Shown one piece after another: positions 9,048-18,336 of a DNA stretch of 64,000 bases. The stretch's first letter is position 1. Each line of letters starts with the position of its first letter. The DNA lies in assembly GCA_002067705.1 (NCBI GenBank), contig MVRL01000081.1, positions 1 through 64,000 on the forward strand. Direction: 5' to 3'. The notes beneath the pieces were generated by a model that was not told the origin of the DNA, made no database searches, and saw only the letters and a program-made list of their open reading frames with translations. Source of the DNA: Methanosaeta sp. PtaU1.Bin112 (GTDB taxonomy: Archaea > Halobacteriota > Methanosarcinia > Methanotrichales > Methanotrichaceae). The position numbers and the translations under genes are program-made.

Positions 9048-9713
9048 ATGTTAGTTTCGATAATAATACCAATAAAAGAGGAGCCAGCTATTCAGCAGCT
9101 TGTAGATGAAATAAATAAAACGATAAAACTAGATCACGAAATAATTATAGTTGACAAGAGCAAAGAAAAGCCTAAAATCAATGGTGCCAAAGTCATTTCT
9201 CAAAGATCCGATGGCCTTGGGAATGCCTTCGTGGAAGCACTAAGCCAAACAAAGGGCGATGTGATAGCATTAATGGATGGCGATGGTTCCCATCGGCCTG
9301 AGGATTTAAATAGCATGTTGAGCAGGATTGGAGAATATGATATAGCGCTTGGCTCTAAGCTAATAGAAGGTGGGCAGAGCAACGATACTCTGGAAAGAAA
9401 AGCGGTTACCCTTGTGTTTTCATTGCTGACAAGATTGATATTATGGACTAATATAAAAGACCCCATGACCGGATTTATGGCAGCGAAACGAAGTATATTT
9501 AATGAGATCAAGCTTATGCCGAGAGGCTTTAAAGTGGTCATCGAAATCGTGTACAAATCGAAAGCAAGAGTGGTAGAGGTCCCTATCCTTTTTCGAGAAA
9601 GGAATATGGGTTATTCAAAGGCTGGTTTTAATATCCGAGGTGTACATGAAATATCGAGAATCATAACCCTTCTTCTTGAGCTCAAAATAGGAAGGCTTGC
9701 AGGAAAATGGTAA
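9048..9713 (+). CDS. Family 2 glycosyltransferase (dolichol-phosphate sugar synthase-like)
   Basis: 221 residues. It has a GT-A fold N-terminus (MLVSIIIPIKEE), the nucleotide-sugar and metal-binding DGD at residues 87-89 inside ALMDGDGSHRPED, and KDPMTGFMAAKR typical of dolichyl-phosphate mannosyl/glucosyl transferases. The C-terminal FRERNMGYSKAGF is also typical of that group. There is no C-terminal membrane segment, and the neighbouring GtrA-like protein may supply one. By family analogy it makes a polyprenyl-phosphate sugar donor in the cytoplasm, for use by the upstream GT-C protein. A GGAG site lies 4 bases before the ATG. Confidence 0.85.
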   Translation: MLVSIIIPIKEEPAIQQLVDEINKTIKLDHEIIIVDKSKEKPKINGAKVISQRSDGLGNAFVEALSQTKGDVIALMDGDGSHRPEDLNSMLSRIGEYDIALGSKLIEGGQSNDTLERKAVTLVFSLLTRLILWTNIKDPMTGFMAAKRSIFNEIKLMPRGFKVVIEIVYKSKARVVEVPILFRERNMGYSKAGFNIRGVHEISRIITLLLELKIGRLAGKW

Positions 9714-9744
9714 GAGAAAATAGATGATAATGCAGGCCAATTAA

Positions 9745-10179
9745 ATGAAATATCGGCAATATCTTAGCTTAAAATATGAGAAAAAATGTAGGAATATACT
9801 GAGATTTGCATTAGTTGGAGCCACAGGAGCTTTATTAAATCTATCAATAATTTATACATTAACAAATTATATACATATATGGTATATGATCTCTGCACTT
9901 GTGGCTATCGAGAGCAGCATTTTATGGAACTTTTATTTAAATACAAAAGTGACATTCAATTATCGATTCCAAAATAGATCTGAGCTCTTTGCGGCTATAT
10001 TTAGATATCATTTATTATCCTTTACTAGTACGATAATTAATCTTGCGGCTTTATTAGCATTTACTGAATTTTTCAAGATTTATTTCATGTTTTCCGAGAT
10101 TTTGGCAATTATGCTGGCTTTCGGCATAAACTACTTTATTAGCGCAAGATATGTCTGGTCGGAAAAGAAGAACATTTGA
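9745..10179 (+). CDS. GtrA-like membrane protein (flippase family)
   Basis: 144 residues with four predicted membrane helices. The opening LRFALVGATGALLNLSIIY is characteristic of the GtrA family. GtrA proteins are thought to move polyprenyl-phosphate-linked sugars across the membrane, or to anchor the synthase. Its position directly after the GT2 gene supports that role. The bases AGGCCAATTA just before the start codon also precede the first gene of the operon at 7497. The gene is AT-rich like the two upstream genes. Confidence 0.8.
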   Translation: MKYRQYLSLKYEKKCRNILRFALVGATGALLNLSIIYTLTNYIHIWYMISALVAIESSILWNFYLNTKVTFNYRFQNRSELFAAIFRYHLLSFTSTIINLAALLAFTEFFKIYFMFSEILAIMLAFGINYFISARYVWSEKKNI

Positions 10180-10289
10180 TCAATCCCGCTAATTAGCAAG
10201 CATGCAATTGGCAGGCTTTAGACTCTAAAAAAACAGCAGGCTTCCTTGCCTGATCCTGCAATGTAACCCAGAAGCACCAACTCTGAATT

Positions 10290-10510
10290 ATGTTCTTTCC
10301 TCCGGCCGGCTGTTACCGAGAGTCTTTACCTCTCGAGTCAGTTTTCAGGCTTTTTTAAGGACAGGTCGATTATGGGTATGCTCTCTGGAAGCCCTTTTTC
10401 CAGGTTAGGTACGTTGGTCGAATACCATGTAATGAGAAGATCCAGATTGAGGCTTATAACAGCCTGCAGATCTGGTTCTCCTGCTTTCTGCGTAGCATTT
10501 CAGATGGGCT
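10290..10510 (-). pseudogene. Relic of a metal/corrinoid-type substrate-binding protein gene
   Basis: Reading the minus strand from about 10510 gives an interrupted peptide with the family signature EPDLQAVISLNLDLLITWY, followed by IPIIDLSLKKPEN. A stop codon occurs at 10338. The next homologous piece (TREVKTLG) continues in another frame. The PDL.AVISL.PDL.ITW pattern belongs to periplasmic binding proteins for iron chelates and cobalamin (PF01497 type), the same family as the two genes at 10684 and 12136. Stops and frame changes mark it as dead. The remaining parts of 10180-10610 show only a small hairpin (CAGGC/GCCTG near 10237-10252) and AT-rich sequence. Confidence 0.65.
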
Positions 10511-10683
10511 TATAGGCTATGGTCCGTTACCTATTAATAATGCTTCATATTTAATTAGAACTTTGATATAACTAGTATGAAAAATTGTTATCAACGAGGG
10601 ATTTCTGACCATGAGTATGGCTCTTAGAATAGGATTGATTCTTTTGGTTTGCCACTGCTGTATCCACCATTGCCTGGGGCGCA

Positions 10684-11805
10684 GTGCCGGGCGACCAGAA
10701 TGGAGACAAAATAATCTCGCAGGATGAGTTGTCGAATGCGGAAAACTTGCTGAAAGAAGGAAAGATCACCTCAGATCAATTAGAGGAGATCAATCATATC
10801 AAGGAAAACTATCCTCGAAAGGTCATTGACTCGCTGGAAAATGAGGTCGTCATCTATCAGCCAGTTAAATCAATGGTCATTTTGAATTCCAATGCTGTGG
10901 AGCTCTTGAGATCCATTCGGGCGAAGGACAAGATCGTCGGCGTGAGCAAATCCACAGTGGAAGACGAGGTCTTCTTCCCGGAATTCTGCACAATGACATC
11001 AATTGGATCAACCACGGCACCTGATGTGGAAAAGATGTTTGAGCTTCATCCCGATCTGGTTATCATAGAAGCGACATGGCAGAAGGCTGCGGGAGATTCG
11101 CTACAGAAGAGCCTCAATGAATCCGACCCGGAGATTGCGATTGCCAGATTCGACTGCTATCGACTGGAAAATTACAATAACGAAACCAGGAAGATTGCCT
11201 ATCTTCTGGAGAAGGAAAAGGAAGCCGACCAGTTCCTGGAGTTCTACGACGATTGCGTCAATCTCGTAGTCAACAGGACATCCACGCTCTCAGATAACGA
11301 TCGGCCCAATGTATACCTGGGATATGGTGAGTTTCCGCCGTTCGGCGCTTACGGCAAATCTGCCGGGGCGGCGGTCAGGCTTGAGATGGCAGGAGGAAAC
11401 AATATCTTCGCTGATGATATTGTGGACACTCAATATGCAGAGGTGGATCCTGAAAAGATCATAACCAAGAACCCGGATATTATTCAGCGCCAGGTAGATG
11501 TCGGAGGCCATGCTGCCAAAGATTCCAGCGATATGAAGCTCTTATGGGAAAAGACGATGGACCAAACCGGATGGAGCAACATCAATGCCATTATGAATAA
11601 AAGGGTCTATATGATGTCAAAGGAGCTTCAAAATAAGAGGTACTTCCTAGGACTTCTTTATACTGCAAAGATTACCCTGCCAGATCTATTCAAGGATATG
11701 GATCCCAGGGCCCTTCACCAGGAGTACTTGAAGCGGTTCCAGGATCTGGACATTGACCTTGATAAGCAGGGAGTGTTTGTCTATCCTGACTGGAATGAGA
11801 ATTAA
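10684..11805 (+). CDS. Substrate-binding protein (iron chelate/corrinoid type) with EF-hand-like N-terminus; signal peptide out of frame
   Basis: 373 residues in the open frame. An EF-hand-like loop (DQNGDKIISQDE, about 4-15) precedes a PF01497-type binding domain: LNSNAVELLRSI, VGVSKSTVED, DLVIIEATW, and the C-terminal ALHQEYLKRF. The frame opens at a GTG with no signal peptide. However, an ATG at 10611 begins MSMALRIGLILLV, a good signal-peptide start, in another frame. Removing one base from the GGTTT near 10644 would join it to ATAVSTIAWGAVPGDQ. The native protein was therefore exported and about 24 residues longer. Either this copy is frameshifted or the sequence has an error. No permease or ATPase gene is adjacent. 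Confidence 0.75.
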   Translation: MPGDQNGDKIISQDELSNAENLLKEGKITSDQLEEINHIKENYPRKVIDSLENEVVIYQPVKSMVILNSNAVELLRSIRAKDKIVGVSKSTVEDEVFFPEFCTMTSIGSTTAPDVEKMFELHPDLVIIEATWQKAAGDSLQKSLNESDPEIAIARFDCYRLENYNNETRKIAYLLEKEKEADQFLEFYDDCVNLVVNRTSTLSDNDRPNVYLGYGEFPPFGAYGKSAGAAVRLEMAGGNNIFADDIVDTQYAEVDPEKIITKNPDIIQRQVDVGGHAAKDSSDMKLLWEKTMDQTGWSNINAIMNKRVYMMSKELQNKRYFLGLLYTAKITLPDLFKDMDPRALHQEYLKRFQDLDIDLDKQGVFVYPDWNEN

Positions 11806-12135
11806 GCGGCGGGCATAAGGTTCTTTCAAATACCTTTTTTTTAATTTTATTCTCTTTCGTTGCCACTCCTATCTTCCTTGCGCCTGCAAGCTGGCCAGCA
11901 CGCTGTCAATGGTGTCGGTAATCCCAGCGAGCCTGCTTGGTCTTTTCAGCCGCGGGAGGGGCGGGCCGACATCCGGACCAAGAGCTTTAGGGCCCTGGCC
12001 TCAGCCCAGGCCCTATTGACTCATGTTGCCTGCTTTGCTACCTTCGAGCAGCAGAGCAGATGATCAATCAGCCGGATCGTATGAAATGACCCTCCTTGCC
12101 CGGCTCGACTGCCTCTCGAAGGGTCGCAGGAGTAT
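11806..12135. other. Intergenic region between convergent binding-protein genes
   Basis: About 330 bases without a credible gene, lying between two convergent reading frames. An imperfect inverted repeat near 11990-12016 (AGGG-C-CCTGG paired with CCAGG-CCCT) could form a hairpin able to act in transcription termination. A T-rich stretch (TTTTTTT near 11834) follows the end of the plus-strand gene and is a candidate archaeal T-run terminator. Confidence 0.45.
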
Positions 12136-13398
12136 TTAGACCGTCTCTGGATAGACGAATACGCCCTTTTTGCTCAAATCGCAATCCAGTCCCTGGAATT
12201 TGATGAGATATTCCTGGTGAATCGCTTGCGGGTCCAGGTCGCCGAACAGATCGGGATGAAGCCATTTGGCCATATAGCCGATTCCGACAAAATGCCTTAC
12301 ATTCCCAATGATCTGGTTGCTTATGACATACGTCTTGTTATTCTTTATGGCATCAACCTTTGCCAGCTCCGCTCGATTGATAATTTCGTTCCGGATATTT
12401 TGCAATTCAGTTGTATTGGTGGTGTTATAACCCTTGAAATTCGCATCTACTCTGATTATCATGTCCGGATTTCTGTTAACAACTGCTTCCGGATCAACAT
12501 CCGTGTAGCCGGATAGATCGCTGAAGATATTCTTTCCTCCTGCAAGATCTATCTTTTGCTGATGCCCGGTCCCGTTGCCTGCGCTGTAATACGGCTTTCG
12601 GTTCTCGTAGTAGACGGAGGGCTTTTCCTGCTCTGGAATTTTATCTACCCTGGTCTTTATAGTATCCATCCAGGATTGGTAGAACTTGATAAACTCCTCT
12701 GACTCAATGCGTTTATCGAACAGATAGCCCATCAGTCTGGTCTCATTTACATAGCTTTCTGGCTTATATGAATCCAGGCGAATCACCCTGATATCCGGGT
12801 TCAGCTCCTTCAGATGGTCCTGGATTGATTCCGCCTCGGTCATGGAAAATGTGGCATATATGATCACGACATCCGGCTTCAGCTTTATTAGCTCCTCGTA
12901 GTTCGGGCTCTTTGTGGCCCCGACACTGGGATAATCGGCGAATTCACTCAAAATCTCATCGTCTTTTACATAAGATCCAACGCCGACAATCATGTCCTTG
13001 GCGTTGATGGATCGCATAGTCTCGATCTGTTCATTGTTGAATACTGCAACACGATTTATCGGCATCATCACAGTGACGATTCTGCCGGAGGAATCGAGTA
13101 TTGTAAGGTCCTTTTCTGTTCCCTTGATGATATCCTCGATTTGGGCTAAATCCTTTTCATCTACCTTGCCATCGTTGTTGGCATCAGCGAGCTTAGTAGG
13201 CTCGCTCTTTGCATTGATTATATCCTTCAGGAAAGCAATGTCATCATCGTTAAGATAGGCATCCATATTGGCATTTCCATAAATCCCGAGGGTATTGTCT
13301 GAGGCCGCAGATCCTAGTGGAATCAATAGCATGCATAATATTGACCATCTTAAGAGCCGCGAAATGTTTGCATCTTTTCTGAGCATTTCAATCGACAT
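12136..13398 (-). CDS. Exported substrate-binding protein (iron chelate/corrinoid type) with dockerin-like EF-hand pair
   Basis: 420 residues. A signal peptide (about 12-32) is followed by two calcium-loop segments, GNANMDAYLNDDD and DANNDGKVDEKD (about 41-80), arranged like a dockerin. A PF01497-type binding domain follows, with RSINAKDMIVGV, LKPDVVIIYATF, the linker helix and QAIHQEYLIKF. It would capture an iron chelate or cobalamin-like compound outside the membrane. The dockerin-like part suggests calcium-dependent anchoring or interaction; cohesin partners are not visible in this window. It is a diverged paralogue of the gene at 10684 (same C-terminal pattern) and convergent with it. 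No transport permease is nearby. Confidence 0.8.
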   Translation of the reverse strand: MSIEMLRKDANISRLLRWSILCMLLIPLGSAASDNTLGIYGNANMDAYLNDDDIAFLKDIINAKSEPTKLADANNDGKVDEKDLAQIEDIIKGTEKDLTILDSSGRIVTVMMPINRVAVFNNEQIETMRSINAKDMIVGVGSYVKDDEILSEFADYPSVGATKSPNYEELIKLKPDVVIIYATFSMTEAESIQDHLKELNPDIRVIRLDSYKPESYVNETRLMGYLFDKRIESEEFIKFYQSWMDTIKTRVDKIPEQEKPSVYYENRKPYYSAGNGTGHQQKIDLAGGKNIFSDLSGYTDVDPEAVVNRNPDMIIRVDANFKGYNTTNTTELQNIRNEIINRAELAKVDAIKNNKTYVISNQIIGNVRHFVGIGYMAKWLHPDLFGDLDPQAIHQEYLIKFQGLDCDLSKKGVFVYPETV

Positions 13399-13567
13399 CC
13401 ATATTCGTTTCGTATAACTTTATATTATATATTGCTATTTCTTATGATTATTATATGCGATATATAACAATTGCCATAGAGCTTCTGACTTCGCAATCCT
13501 GCAAGATGTAATAGCAATTGCACTGGCGGGAAAAGTAAATATGATACGAACTCATAAGACCTTGTGA

Positions 13568-13912
13568 ATGCCGAATTTTAATGTCCTTCTGGAAGGCGCC
13601 TGGCTGGTAAGAGATGTCAAGACTGAGGATGACGCCATCGGCGTGGCCATCTCGGAAGCAGGCAAACGATTGAATCAGAGAAAGATGGACTTCGTCGAGG
13701 TAGAGGCGGGCCAATGGGATTGCCCGGAATGCGGTGATCCTTTGCCTGGAGTATTCCTCGTCGCCAACACCGCCCTTGTGGCTCTTCTCTTCGAGATCAA
13801 GATCTTTAATGCAGAGAGTGAGGAGCATGCCGGGCGCATAGCCAAATCATCAATTGGAAAGGCCCTGGGAGCAATCCCGCTGAACGTCTTGGAGGCGGCT
13901 CAGATCGATTAG
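13568..13912 (+). CDS. UPF0212 (DUF555) family protein
   Basis: 114 residues, full length for this archaeal family. It shows VLLEGAWLVRDVKTEDDAIG, a CPECGDP metal-binding-like knuckle (about 52-58) and NTALVALLFEIKIFNAES. The function is not known; conservation in methanogens and the CxxC pair suggest a small metal-binding protein. It stands alone between the binding-protein gene and the XPD helicase, with its own upstream AT-rich region. Confidence 0.85.
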   Translation: MPNFNVLLEGAWLVRDVKTEDDAIGVAISEAGKRLNQRKMDFVEVEAGQWDCPECGDPLPGVFLVANTALVALLFEIKIFNAESEEHAGRIAKSSIGKALGAIPLNVLEAAQID

Positions 13913-14080
13913 ACTGAAACCCGCCTCATCTTGAATCCTCTCGCGCGAATGCCTTGAGCCTAGTCGCTGACGGGAGATAAAATATACAATTTTCGACTAC
14001 TCCATCTGAAAACCGCTATCTAACATAGGCTAATTCCAGACACTGCCTCTGAAAATGATCAAATTATCTCCAGTCAACCC

Positions 14081-16393
14081 CTAGTTCTTTGAGCTTGGCT
14101 TTGCCGCAGAGTTGCTGCTGCTTCCCAGTCCCAATGCCTTGGCCAACTCCCTGAGATCTCTCTTGCCGGTCTTTGCAGCCTTTGATCTCCGGGGCATCTT
14201 CATCGTCTCCTGATTTGCACTGATCGATGCATTATTTTGTCTCTTATCCAGGAGTGATTGGTTGAGGTGAAGCCCTTTTGTCCTCCACTCCGCAATCTTC
14301 CTTAAAATGATCTCTCTGCCCTCGCTTGCGTCTACCAATATTAAATCCTCTCTCACCCATAGAGGCAAATACTCTTTGACGCTTCCCTGACTGTTATCTC
14401 CGAACCTGCGATCGCAAAACAGGATCACGCCTCTCTCTGATTCTGAGCGGATGACTCTGCCGGCAGCCTGCAGTCCGCGGTTGACCGCCGGCAGGGTGTA
14501 GGCGATGAGCATTCCTTTGGCCCGGCCATACTTCCTGGTGTAATAGCTGTTGATCTCCTTTTGAATCTCATCGTATACAGCCAGGGGCAGCCCCACCACG
14601 GCCACGCCATTTAAAGCCTCTCCCTTGTAGTCGATCCCCTCGGCCAGCTTTCCACCACATACACCGGTCAAGACGCCACCACCCTTTCCGGCCAGGCGGA
14701 AGAAATCCTGCAGAAAATGTGGGACCTCTTCGCTGCTTCGAGGCTCAATGCACAGCTTCTTTCCTGCTTTTTTGCAGGAGGAGAGACACACCTCCCGGTA
14801 ATTATTCATCATCGGGTACGAGGTAAAGAAGATGGCCACACTGCCGGGAACACATTCGATTATCGACCTTATGTGACCGGATATCTCCTCTCTGTTATCA
14901 GCATCTTCCCTCATATCCAGCTGTGTCGTCGCCTTTTTTGTGGCCATTAAGAGACGGTTTTCTTTGGGGAAGGGATTGGGCAGGCTCAGCTTTGAAGCCC
15001 TGTTCTCTTCTCCCAGGCAGTAAAGCTCATAGGCATCCAGGGGCGAGAATGTGCCGGAGAGCATGATTGTGGCATTTATATTGTCGGTGATGCGCCGGAT
15101 ATTGATAGCCGGATCGATATTATTGACCTCCAGGTGCGCAAATCTCTTTCCTCCGGCTCCGACGACAACGATCTTTCTCTGATAGGATGGATCCTTTTCT
15201 GCGCTCTCAACATCCATGAGGTAAAGCAGCACAAGCGCGAGGCTGGGCTGAATCTCGCCTTGAAGGTTCTCGCGATCGCTTTCCGCCAGATTCAGGTCGG
15301 CTACGGCTACGGCGACATCCGAGAAATAGGATAATGCTTCCTCAATATCCTCGATTCCATTGTAAAGGAAGGTCCGGAATAGGTCTGCGTCCAGGAGTGC
15401 CTCGCCTTCCTGCATCCTATCCTGCTTGCTCTGCAGAAATTTCTTCAGCCTGGGGAGAATCGTGCGAATTATTCTGATTCCTTCCCTTCTCCATGAGGAC
15501 TCTTCTCGCGTCTCATCCAGCCGAGCCTGGCCGAGAGTTCCCTCGAACTTCTCTATCTCTCTTTCCGCGAGATCTATCATGCGCATGGAAAGATGTCGGG
15601 AGTTCATGGCCCGGACTCCGTCACCGAGGTTATGCGCCTCGTCGATGATCAGTGTGATCTTCTCAGATTCCATCTCCAGCCACTGGAAGATTATATCTTG
15701 TGAGTCAGGGGAGAAGAGATGAGAATAATTCATAATAACTATATCACAATTTTTAGCGTAAAGGCTTTGAATTTCGTAGGGACAGACTCCCTGGCAGGAC
15801 TCCAGAAGCTCTGACGGCGGTGTGATCGTCTTTTTCAGCCTCTCTACCACATCCAGAGCAAGACCTGATCGCCGAAAATGAGCTGTGCCGTTCAGCTCAA
15901 AGCCCTCTCTGCTTCTCAGGTAATAGGGGCAGAAGGTCCTGTAGCCGGGCTCTTCCTCAGGTATGTTGTCGAGCGCTGGGTCATAGATCTTCGCATTGCT
16001 CTTGCCGATTCTTGAAGAGACGAAATTTTTTGTCCATTCCTTCAGCCTGGAACAGCCGGCATAGACGCTCTCCCCGCGAAATTCACCTTCCAGTGGACAG
16101 ATCTTCTGCTTGCCAACCATATAGGCGACCTCAGGCCTGTGCCTGGTCTTGGCCCAGATCTTGCCGATCTCTTCGATGTAGATATCGATTTGAGATACAG
16201 TCCTCACAGCAACAACAATCTTGCCAGAAGCCGCAGCTAAGGCCGAGGAGATGCAGCTTGTCTTTCCTGTGCCGGTGGGAGCGTCAATCATCAGTACGCC
16301 ATGATCACCTTTGCTCACCACTTCATAGACCGCGTCCAGCATTCTATCCTGGTAAGGCCGGAGGGATTCGTAGGGGAAATAGTCCAGGTACAC
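14081..16393 (-). CDS. XPD/Rad3-like superfamily 2 DNA helicase with iron-sulfur cluster
   Basis: 770 residues. The Walker A is DAPTGTGKTS (about 36-45). The FeS domain has four cysteines, in GCSRLKEW, FCPYYL, SCQGV and CPYE, the arrangement that ligates the 4Fe-4S cluster in XPD. The DEAH box is LIIDEAHNLG, and the C-terminal helicase motifs include VIRSESERGVIL. It unwinds DNA 5' to 3', probably in nucleotide excision repair. The reading frame starts at GTG (16393); an ATG two bases upstream is in another frame. The last about 60 residues are a basic, low-complexity tail. It is divergent from the secreted-protein genes that begin at 16514. Confidence 0.9.
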   Translation of the reverse strand: MYLDYFPYESLRPYQDRMLDAVYEVVSKGDHGVLMIDAPTGTGKTSCISSALAAASGKIVVAVRTVSQIDIYIEEIGKIWAKTRHRPEVAYMVGKQKICPLEGEFRGESVYAGCSRLKEWTKNFVSSRIGKSNAKIYDPALDNIPEEEPGYRTFCPYYLRSREGFELNGTAHFRRSGLALDVVERLKKTITPPSELLESCQGVCPYEIQSLYAKNCDIVIMNYSHLFSPDSQDIIFQWLEMESEKITLIIDEAHNLGDGVRAMNSRHLSMRMIDLAEREIEKFEGTLGQARLDETREESSWRREGIRIIRTILPRLKKFLQSKQDRMQEGEALLDADLFRTFLYNGIEDIEEALSYFSDVAVAVADLNLAESDRENLQGEIQPSLALVLLYLMDVESAEKDPSYQRKIVVVGAGGKRFAHLEVNNIDPAINIRRITDNINATIMLSGTFSPLDAYELYCLGEENRASKLSLPNPFPKENRLLMATKKATTQLDMREDADNREEISGHIRSIIECVPGSVAIFFTSYPMMNNYREVCLSSCKKAGKKLCIEPRSSEEVPHFLQDFFRLAGKGGGVLTGVCGGKLAEGIDYKGEALNGVAVVGLPLAVYDEIQKEINSYYTRKYGRAKGMLIAYTLPAVNRGLQAAGRVIRSESERGVILFCDRRFGDNSQGSVKEYLPLWVREDLILVDASEGREIILRKIAEWRTKGLHLNQSLLDKRQNNASISANQETMKMPRRSKAAKTGKRDLRELAKALGLGSSSNSAAKPSSKN

Positions 16394-16513
16394 ATGAGAA
16401 TGATAATACTAGGAAGAGATAAATGCTCTCCATAGGGTGAAAATGAAATTTGTTATAGGAAAGTTAATATTCTATAGGAGACTTCATTAACATAGGGAGC
16501 ACATGAGGTGGGG

Positions 16514-17077
16514 ATGACGAAGCGGATCATAGCAATCTTGTTAATCCTCCTGGCAGCCGCCGATCTTCTTGCCGCGACGGCATCGTCGAGTCAGTCCAGC
16601 TTTGCAGGCACCCACGGGCCTGCGGGTGCTGTCGTCTCGACGCCGGGAACGGATGTCAAAAAGGTAGAGGACAAAATTGCAGATGCACTGGCAAAGATGG
16701 ATTCCTGGAAGAAGGCTCAGACGAATGAGAAAAAAAAGCCTGCTATGGACAGCACAGACCAGGCGGAATCGTCCTCCCGTCCGTCTCCCAGGTCTACACA
16801 AGCCAATTCCACGTTTGCCAATTCTACATTTGCCAATTCAACTGAAGCCAATCTTACATCCGGCAATTCAACCCTCGGCAACAACAGCATTGATGCAAGT
16901 AGCCCTGCAGGCCTGCAAAATGTCGGATCCAACACCGAAGGCAGGTTCAAAGGCTATTACGGAATGACTGCCTCCCGGCACGAGATTGGCAAGAGCGGCA
17001 TAAATTCCCATATGTTTCTGAGTGGGAACTTCGAGATGGACAAAGCAGTTAAATTCCAGGATCAAGGCATCGACTGA
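16514..17077 (+). CDS. Small exported protein with N-glycosylation sequon repeats
   Basis: 187 residues. A signal peptide (1-22) is followed by an acidic/basic helical stretch (about 45-75). Next comes a low-complexity run of 5-residue units (ANSTF, ANSTF, ANSTE, ANLTS, GNSTL) at about 98-125, encoded by 15-base DNA repeats. Each unit holds an N-x-S/T sequon, so this stretch could be densely N-glycosylated. The C-terminus is unremarkable. The ATG at 16514 has GAGG 5 bases upstream and is preferred over GTG 16508. The next gene starts 12 bases after its stop, so the two are probably co-transcribed. Function unknown. Confidence 0.6.
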   Translation: MTKRIIAILLILLAAADLLAATASSSQSSFAGTHGPAGAVVSTPGTDVKKVEDKIADALAKMDSWKKAQTNEKKKPAMDSTDQAESSSRPSPRSTQANSTFANSTFANSTEANLTSGNSTLGNNSIDASSPAGLQNVGSNTEGRFKGYYGMTASRHEIGKSGINSHMFLSGNFEMDKAVKFQDQGID

Positions 17078-17089
17078 TTGGAGAAAAAA

Positions 17090-18295
17090 ATGAAATCCTC
17101 TCTCATCCTTTTTGTCCTTATCCTATCTTGCTGCTCTTCATCCTCTGCGGCTGAGGCTAGGGAGGAGTGGAATGCGACCTTCGGCGGGCCCTACGCAGAT
17201 GGCGCCTGGTGTTTGCAGGAGACGGCGGACGGCGGCTATATCCTGGCAGGAAATTCGGCATCAAGGGGTGAAGGGAGCGATCTGTTACTGATCAGGACGG
17301 ACAGGGCCGGAAAGTACATCTGGAGCCGGAATTGGGGTGGATCGGCTGAGGACGTGGGATATTTTGTGCAAGAGACTAAAGATGGCGGTTTTATCGTCAC
17401 CGGAAGCACTAAATCCTATTCGATGGGCGAAGAGCTCCTATGGCTCCTGAAAACAGACTACAGCGGCAATCTCAGTTGGGATAAGACCTTTGGGGGTTTT
17501 GTTTCTTCCTCCGGAGATGGCGGTTGGTCTGTGGATGAGACCGATGACGGCTGCTACATTATCACCGGTTATACTCAATCTCAGGGAAGCGGCAGAAAAG
17601 ATCTCTGGCTGCTGAAGACCGATGGACTGGGCAATGAGGTCTGGGACAAGACCTTCGGCGGAAGCGAAGATGACGTAGGCATGTCGGTCTTGCAGAGCAG
17701 TGATGGCGGGTATATTGCAGCAGGACGGACGGCATCCTTCATCAGGGGCGGAGATGACATCTGGCTTCTCAAGACCGACTCCCTTGGAGAAGAGCAGTGG
17801 AACAGGACCTTCGGAGGCAACCAGGATGATACCGGATTTCAGGTTGTAGAGCTGAGCGATGGCTATGCAATGGTCGGCAGAACAGAATCCGGCTCTGATA
17901 GAAAGAAGATAGCTCTTATTAAAGTGAAACCGGATGGCCGGAAACTCTGGGAGAGATCATACAGCGGCAGCTCTGCTTCCTCTCTGCAATCAACTGCAGA
18001 TGGCGGCTATATCATTGCCGGAAGAATAGATAGTATTGAAACGGGAAGAGATGCGCTCATCATCAAGACTGACTCTGAGGGCCGGGAAGAGTGGTCGATG
18101 ACCCTGGGGGGCAGAGGGGATGATATAGGCACCTTTGCAATTCAGAACAGAGATGGCTCCTACACCATGACAGGCATTACGGATTCTTACGGGGCAGGAA
18201 GGGAGGATGTCTGGCTGGTCAAGATTGCAGCAGCAGAGCCGCAGATCATGGAAAACGAGACGGAATTGCGGCATATAGAGTTTGCAAAATCGTAA
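17090..18295 (+). CDS. Exported seven-repeat beta-propeller protein
   Basis: 401 residues. A signal peptide (1-22) is followed by seven repeats of about 50 residues. Each repeat follows the pattern W..TFGG..DD.......T.DGGYI..G.T.S...G..D.WL.KTD..G. Seven blades fit a closed propeller, with the first strand supplied by the N-terminus. The C-terminal roughly 20 residues lie outside the blades. Such proteins usually act as surface binding modules; no enzyme motif is visible. The start at ATG 17090 is preferred over TTG 17078 because GGAG lies 7 bases upstream. It is probably in an operon with the sequon-repeat protein. Confidence 0.75.
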   Translation: MKSSLILFVLILSCCSSSSAAEAREEWNATFGGPYADGAWCLQETADGGYILAGNSASRGEGSDLLLIRTDRAGKYIWSRNWGGSAEDVGYFVQETKDGGFIVTGSTKSYSMGEELLWLLKTDYSGNLSWDKTFGGFVSSSGDGGWSVDETDDGCYIITGYTQSQGSGRKDLWLLKTDGLGNEVWDKTFGGSEDDVGMSVLQSSDGGYIAAGRTASFIRGGDDIWLLKTDSLGEEQWNRTFGGNQDDTGFQVVELSDGYAMVGRTESGSDRKKIALIKVKPDGRKLWERSYSGSSASSLQSTADGGYIIAGRIDSIETGRDALIIKTDSEGREEWSMTLGGRGDDIGTFAIQNRDGSYTMTGITDSYGAGREDVWLVKIAAAEPQIMENETELRHIEFAKS

Positions 18296-18336
18296 ATGAG
18301 AAAAATTTTTAAAAGAGGAGGTTCATAGAACTTCTG

